From Chlamydiota bacterium (lineage in GTDB: Bacteria > Chlamydiota > Chlamydiia > Chlamydiales > JAAZZY01), in NCBI GenBank assembly GCA_022601335.1, contig JAJACV010000010.1, positions 1-35,208 of the forward strand: 35,208 bases of DNA. The letters run 5' to 3'. Below the pieces are notes generated by a model. It was not told where the DNA came from. It was given only the letters and a program-made list of their open reading frames with translations, and made no database searches. Below are positions 33,084 through 35,208 of the stretch, one piece after another. A program made the translations under genes and the position numbers. How positions within the stretch are numbered: the first letter of the stretch is position 1; each line of letters begins with the position of its first letter.

Positions 33084-33923
33084 CTAGTTTTGAAAAGTTG
33101 GTAGACAGCTTCTCACTAAATCTTTTGGAGTTATTCTTTCTTTTAAATCTAACCTTTGAGAAGCACGCTCAAAACAGTTATTCAAATGGGGACGTTCTAT
33201 TTGTTTCCCTTTCTGATTAGTGAAAACTAAACTTTTAGCTGTTTTATTCTTGGTTACTTCCTTGAGTTCTTGGATAATATGCTTAGGGTAAGAAACCACC
33301 TCTTTATGGAATTGAATGGCAGATTGTTTGAAAAGGATTTTGTCATGGGTGAGTTCTAGCGTTTCTTCGAGAGTAGGTTCACCGTAGTAGAGAACTTTTG
33401 CAATCAGTTGATCTCTATCCGAGAGAGGCTCTATAAAGCGTAGAAATTGCGTATGTGGTACTTTTTTGTTTTGCGTAAGTATTTGCATAGGGTCAGGGCT
33501 AAAGTTGATAGAGCCTTCCAAAAGACATTCTAGATCATTTGAAAATTCCTGAAGTGTACTGCAAAGGCTTTCCTTTTCTAGATCTGTAAATTTTTTGTGC
33601 GAGCGGATCCTTTCATAAATAGTTCTCACATTCTTTTTAACAAGAGCTTCTAATGCTTCGTTAGGAGTCGGAATCAGTTTTTCCTCAATGAGCGTCATGA
33701 GGTTTTTGGAGTGCTTCTTAACGGAGCTCTCCTTGCCTAAATTTTTGAGCCAATGGATGAAAATGAGATTCAGAGGAAGCTTAAGAAGCTTGTTATGGTG
33801 AGATTTTCGGATCTTTTCAAAGGATTGAAGCTCTTTATGAAAGGAATTGTAATCTTTTTCAAATCGATCGACGTCCTTTGGCTTTGAGAAGAACAGACTC
33901 AATAAGGTCTCATCGATAGACAT
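33084..33923 (-). CDS. pGP8-like tyrosine-recombinase-fold protein lacking catalytic residues
   Basis: A 279-residue protein. Residues about 45-120 look like the SAM-like core-binding domain (LPLNLIFIHWLKNLGKESS ... LMTLIEEKLIPTPNEALEAL). The catalytic-fold part runs RDQLIAKVLYYGEPTLEETL ... LVFTNQKGKQIERPHLNNC ... RITPKDLVRS. It aligns by eye with chlamydial plasmid pGP8. The first catalytic Arg (in pGP8 within KRSSE) is replaced (PTLEE), and the chain ends before the His-x-x-Arg, His and Tyr positions. A truncated paralog at 31636 ends at the same place. It is therefore a DNA-binding derivative or a relic. AAAGGAT precedes the ATG. Confidence 0.72.
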   Translation of the reverse strand: MSIDETLLSLFFSKPKDVDRFEKDYNSFHKELQSFEKIRKSHHNKLLKLPLNLIFIHWLKNLGKESSVKKHSKNLMTLIEEKLIPTPNEALEALVKKNVRTIYERIRSHKKFTDLEKESLCSTLQEFSNDLECLLEGSINFSPDPMQILTQNKKVPHTQFLRFIEPLSDRDQLIAKVLYYGEPTLEETLELTHDKILFKQSAIQFHKEVVSYPKHIIQELKEVTKNKTAKSLVFTNQKGKQIERPHLNNCFERASQRLDLKERITPKDLVRSCLPTFQN

Positions 33924-33943
33924 CTACTATCCTTTAAGTAAAA

Positions 33944-34099
33944 ATTTTAGCGTTCATATCTGATACAACCTTTGCCGAGTGAGGCTGTGATATATGAGCG
34001 TACATTTTTACCATTTGCAGGGTTTTGTGTCCAAGAATAGCTGTTATTTCAGAGGAGCGAGCCGTTACAAATCCTATTTGTTGTAGTGAAGTGTGCCAA
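33944..34099 (-). pseudogene. Tyrosine recombinase (integrase), C-terminal remnant
   Basis: On the minus strand a frame ending at TAA 33944 reads LQQIGFVTARSSEITAILGH, then KTLQMVKMYAHISQPHSAKV and VSDMNAKIFT. This is the C-terminus of a phage-type integrase with the GH-x-x-L-x-M histidine and the catalytic tyrosine (VKMYAH). Nothing upstream of LQQIGF is recognisable. It lies about 60 nt from the 3' end of the intact tRNA-Leu, the standard place for the integrase of an element inserted in that tRNA. Confidence 0.8.
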
Positions 34100-34107
34100 A
34101 AACACAG

Positions 34108-34145
34108 AAAAATAAAAAAGGACTTACAACCTAAATTGTAAGTCC
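34108..34145 (-). terminator. Rho-independent terminator of tRNA-Leu
   Basis: A perfect 10-bp stem GGACTTACAA / TTGTAAGTCC (34120-34145) followed by TTTTTTATTTTT on the minus strand, 14 nt after the tRNA 3' end. An identical hairpin stands at 27542-27567. Confidence 0.88.
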
Positions 34146-34158
34146 TTGTATGCTACGT

Positions 34159-34241
34159 TGCTCGGAACAGGACTTGAACCTGCACGCCCCGAAGAGCAAG
34201 GGATTTTAAGTCCCTTGTGTCTACCATTCCACCATCCGAGC
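34159..34241 (-). tRNA. tRNA-Leu (anticodon UAA)
   Basis: Read on the minus strand, it has acceptor GCTCGGA pairing with TCCGAGC, a class II D arm (GTGGAATGGTAGACAC), anticodon stem AGGGA/TCCCT with loop CTTAAAA (anticodon TAA), long variable arm GCTC-TTCG-GGGC, T arm GCAGG-TTCAAGT-CCTGT and discriminator A. CCA is not encoded. All arms are intact, so this is the functional copy. It is followed by a terminator and an integrase remnant. Confidence 0.93.
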
Positions 34242-34296
34242 GAAAATAAGGCAATAATTTAGCTTTTTTATAGGAATCGAGTCAAGAGAAACTCAT

Positions 34297-34767
34297 TTAA
34301 AAATGATTTTCTATAGAAGTATTTAAAACAGATTGATTCCATTGCAAGGCAAGTAACTGCTCATTAGAAAAGGCCGTCATTAAGTTTTGGAAAGATACAA
34401 AAAGAGGCTTTGGAAGTGCATTCAAATCAAACCAATCCCACTTAGCACATTTACTCGGCTCCATAACTATGGGATCCCCTTGAAAATCATTCACAAGGAT
34501 AAAAAGGGAAATGTAGTGTTTTTTCTCAATTTCAAAAAAATCATTTGTCCATGGGCCTTGAGTTGTGTTTAGTGCGGTAAGCCCAGTTTCTTCTTTAAGT
34601 TCTCTGATAGCGCAGTCTTCAGGAGTTTCCCCATATTCTAGATGACCTCCTGGGGGAGACCATGTATGGGCACCATGAGAATTTATTCTTTCTCCTAGTA
34701 AAATTTTGCTATTTTGAAACACAAGAACACCAACGCCTATTCTTGGAAAAGAAGAAAAAGTACTCAT
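34297..34767 (-). CDS. Nudix hydrolase
   Basis: A 156-residue MutT/Nudix protein. The box GX5EX7REUXEEXGU is complete: GGHLEYGETPEDCAIRELKE followed by ETGL, at residues about 40-63. It starts RIGVGVLVFQNSKILLGER, and the SPPGGHLEYGE context is usual for nucleotide-sanitising or cofactor pyrophosphatases. The exact substrate (oxidised nucleotides, NADH, ADP-ribose or others) cannot be told. AGGA lies 6 nt before the ATG. It stands outside the tRNA-Leu zone and is probably native. Confidence 0.9.
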   Translation of the reverse strand: MSTFSSFPRIGVGVLVFQNSKILLGERINSHGAHTWSPPGGHLEYGETPEDCAIRELKEETGLTALNTTQGPWTNDFFEIEKKHYISLFILVNDFQGDPIVMEPSKCAKWDWFDLNALPKPLFVSFQNLMTAFSNEQLLALQWNQSVLNTSIENHF

Positions 34768-34966
34768 GTCTATCCTTACCTATCAGTTTTCAGAAAATTT
34801 AATCACAACTCAAAGCCGGCAAATGCATGTGCCCTTGAGTAGCTTTTAAAACTAAATTGACTCCTAAATTTCAAGAGAAACAATCTATATCATCTTAAAT
34901 GTAATCTAAGAACAAACTCTGCCAGCTCACTTGTAATAATTTTAAAGTAACGGTTGAATCAAAAAA

Positions 34967-35208
34967 TTAATCTTCTTCTTTCGGAATCTCAGGATGTTCT
35001 TTAATTTCTTTTAGAGGAGGAAGATCTTTTGATGAAGCCACTTCTGTTTCCACGTGGTGATCTGCTTTTTTCTCCTCTGATTTTTGTTTCGGTTTCTCTG
35101 CTATAGAAGCTTTTTCTTTTTGTTTCTTAGCTAGTTCAGCAAGATCAGCTTTAGCTATAGAGGCCTGCTCTTTTTGCTGATCGGATAATTCTGCAAGATC
35201 AGCTTTTG
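34967..35208 (-). CDS. Charged, repeat-containing protein (3' end only)
   Basis: The last 79 codons of a gene that continues beyond the window. It is Lys/Glu-rich and begins with two adjacent 18-residue repeats, KADLAELSDQQKEQASIA and KADLAELAKKQKEKASIA, then a low-complexity tail EKPKQKSEEKK ... DLPPLKEIKEHPEIPKEED. Probably a coiled-coil or disordered protein. Cysteine is absent in the visible part. The family is not recognised. Confidence 0.7.
   Translation of the reverse strand, partial: KADLAELSDQQKEQASIAKADLAELAKKQKEKASIAEKPKQKSEEKKADHHVETEVASSKDLPPLKEIKEHPEIPKEED

Overview
The window reads as AT-rich chromosomal DNA from a member of the Chlamydiota, most likely an amoeba- or arthropod-associated 'environmental' lineage. 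The support is the rpsU product, which is very close to the chlamydial S21 form, the tsaB-rpsU-dnaJ order that I know from Chlamydia, a secreted DUF2608 HAD protein, and recombinase paralogs that resemble the chlamydial plasmid protein pGP8. The genus cannot be named from the sequence alone.

Layout. (1) 1-4445 holds an unknown protein, tsaB, rpsU (GTG start), dnaJ, a secreted HAD-like protein and a GNAT acetyltransferase gene broken by one in-frame TAG. (2) 4442-10220 is a leftward operon ilvE-leuC-leuD-leuB-leuA, the whole branch from 2-ketoisovalerate to leucine. A 13-bp inverted repeat with a 64-nt loop lies upstream of it. (3) 10532-15296 holds a truncated methyltransferase remnant overlapping uvsE, then tspO, a protein that looks like a divergent mitochondrial-carrier-type membrane protein, an FAD-dependent oxidoreductase and a RimJ/RimL-type GNAT. 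(4) 15399-21538 is accessory: two AAA/DUF4143 ATPases of different subfamilies, each with its own repeat or palindrome array upstream, an S9 prolyl-oligopeptidase, and a HepT/MntA (HEPN/MNT) toxin-antitoxin pair flanked on both sides by remnants of the same transposase.

(5) 21579-34241 looks like an accretion zone of integrative elements at one tRNA-Leu(UAA) gene. The intact tRNA lies at 34159-34241 (minus strand). Three further tRNA-Leu 3'-half copies in the same orientation lie at 27581, 24577 and 22741, and one of them is preceded by the same terminator hairpin. Between them sit a choline-kinase-like gene and its decayed partial duplicate, a truncated DUF1016 nuclease gene, a gamma-glutamylcyclotransferase-like gene with a damaged 5' end, a third DUF4143 ATPase, a frameshifted replication-organiser-like gene, an AlpA-like regulator, an M48 peptidase, a translationally coupled cassette of small secreted proteins, and three pieces of tyrosine-recombinase genes. 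(6) 34297-35208 holds a Nudix hydrolase and the 3' end of a repeat-rich, charged protein running off the window.

Most genes in zones 1-3 look intact and housekeeping or metabolic. Zones 4-5 are rich in pseudogenes and in palindromes placed directly in front of ATPase or nuclease genes. Functional names are from motif recognition by eye; no database search was run.
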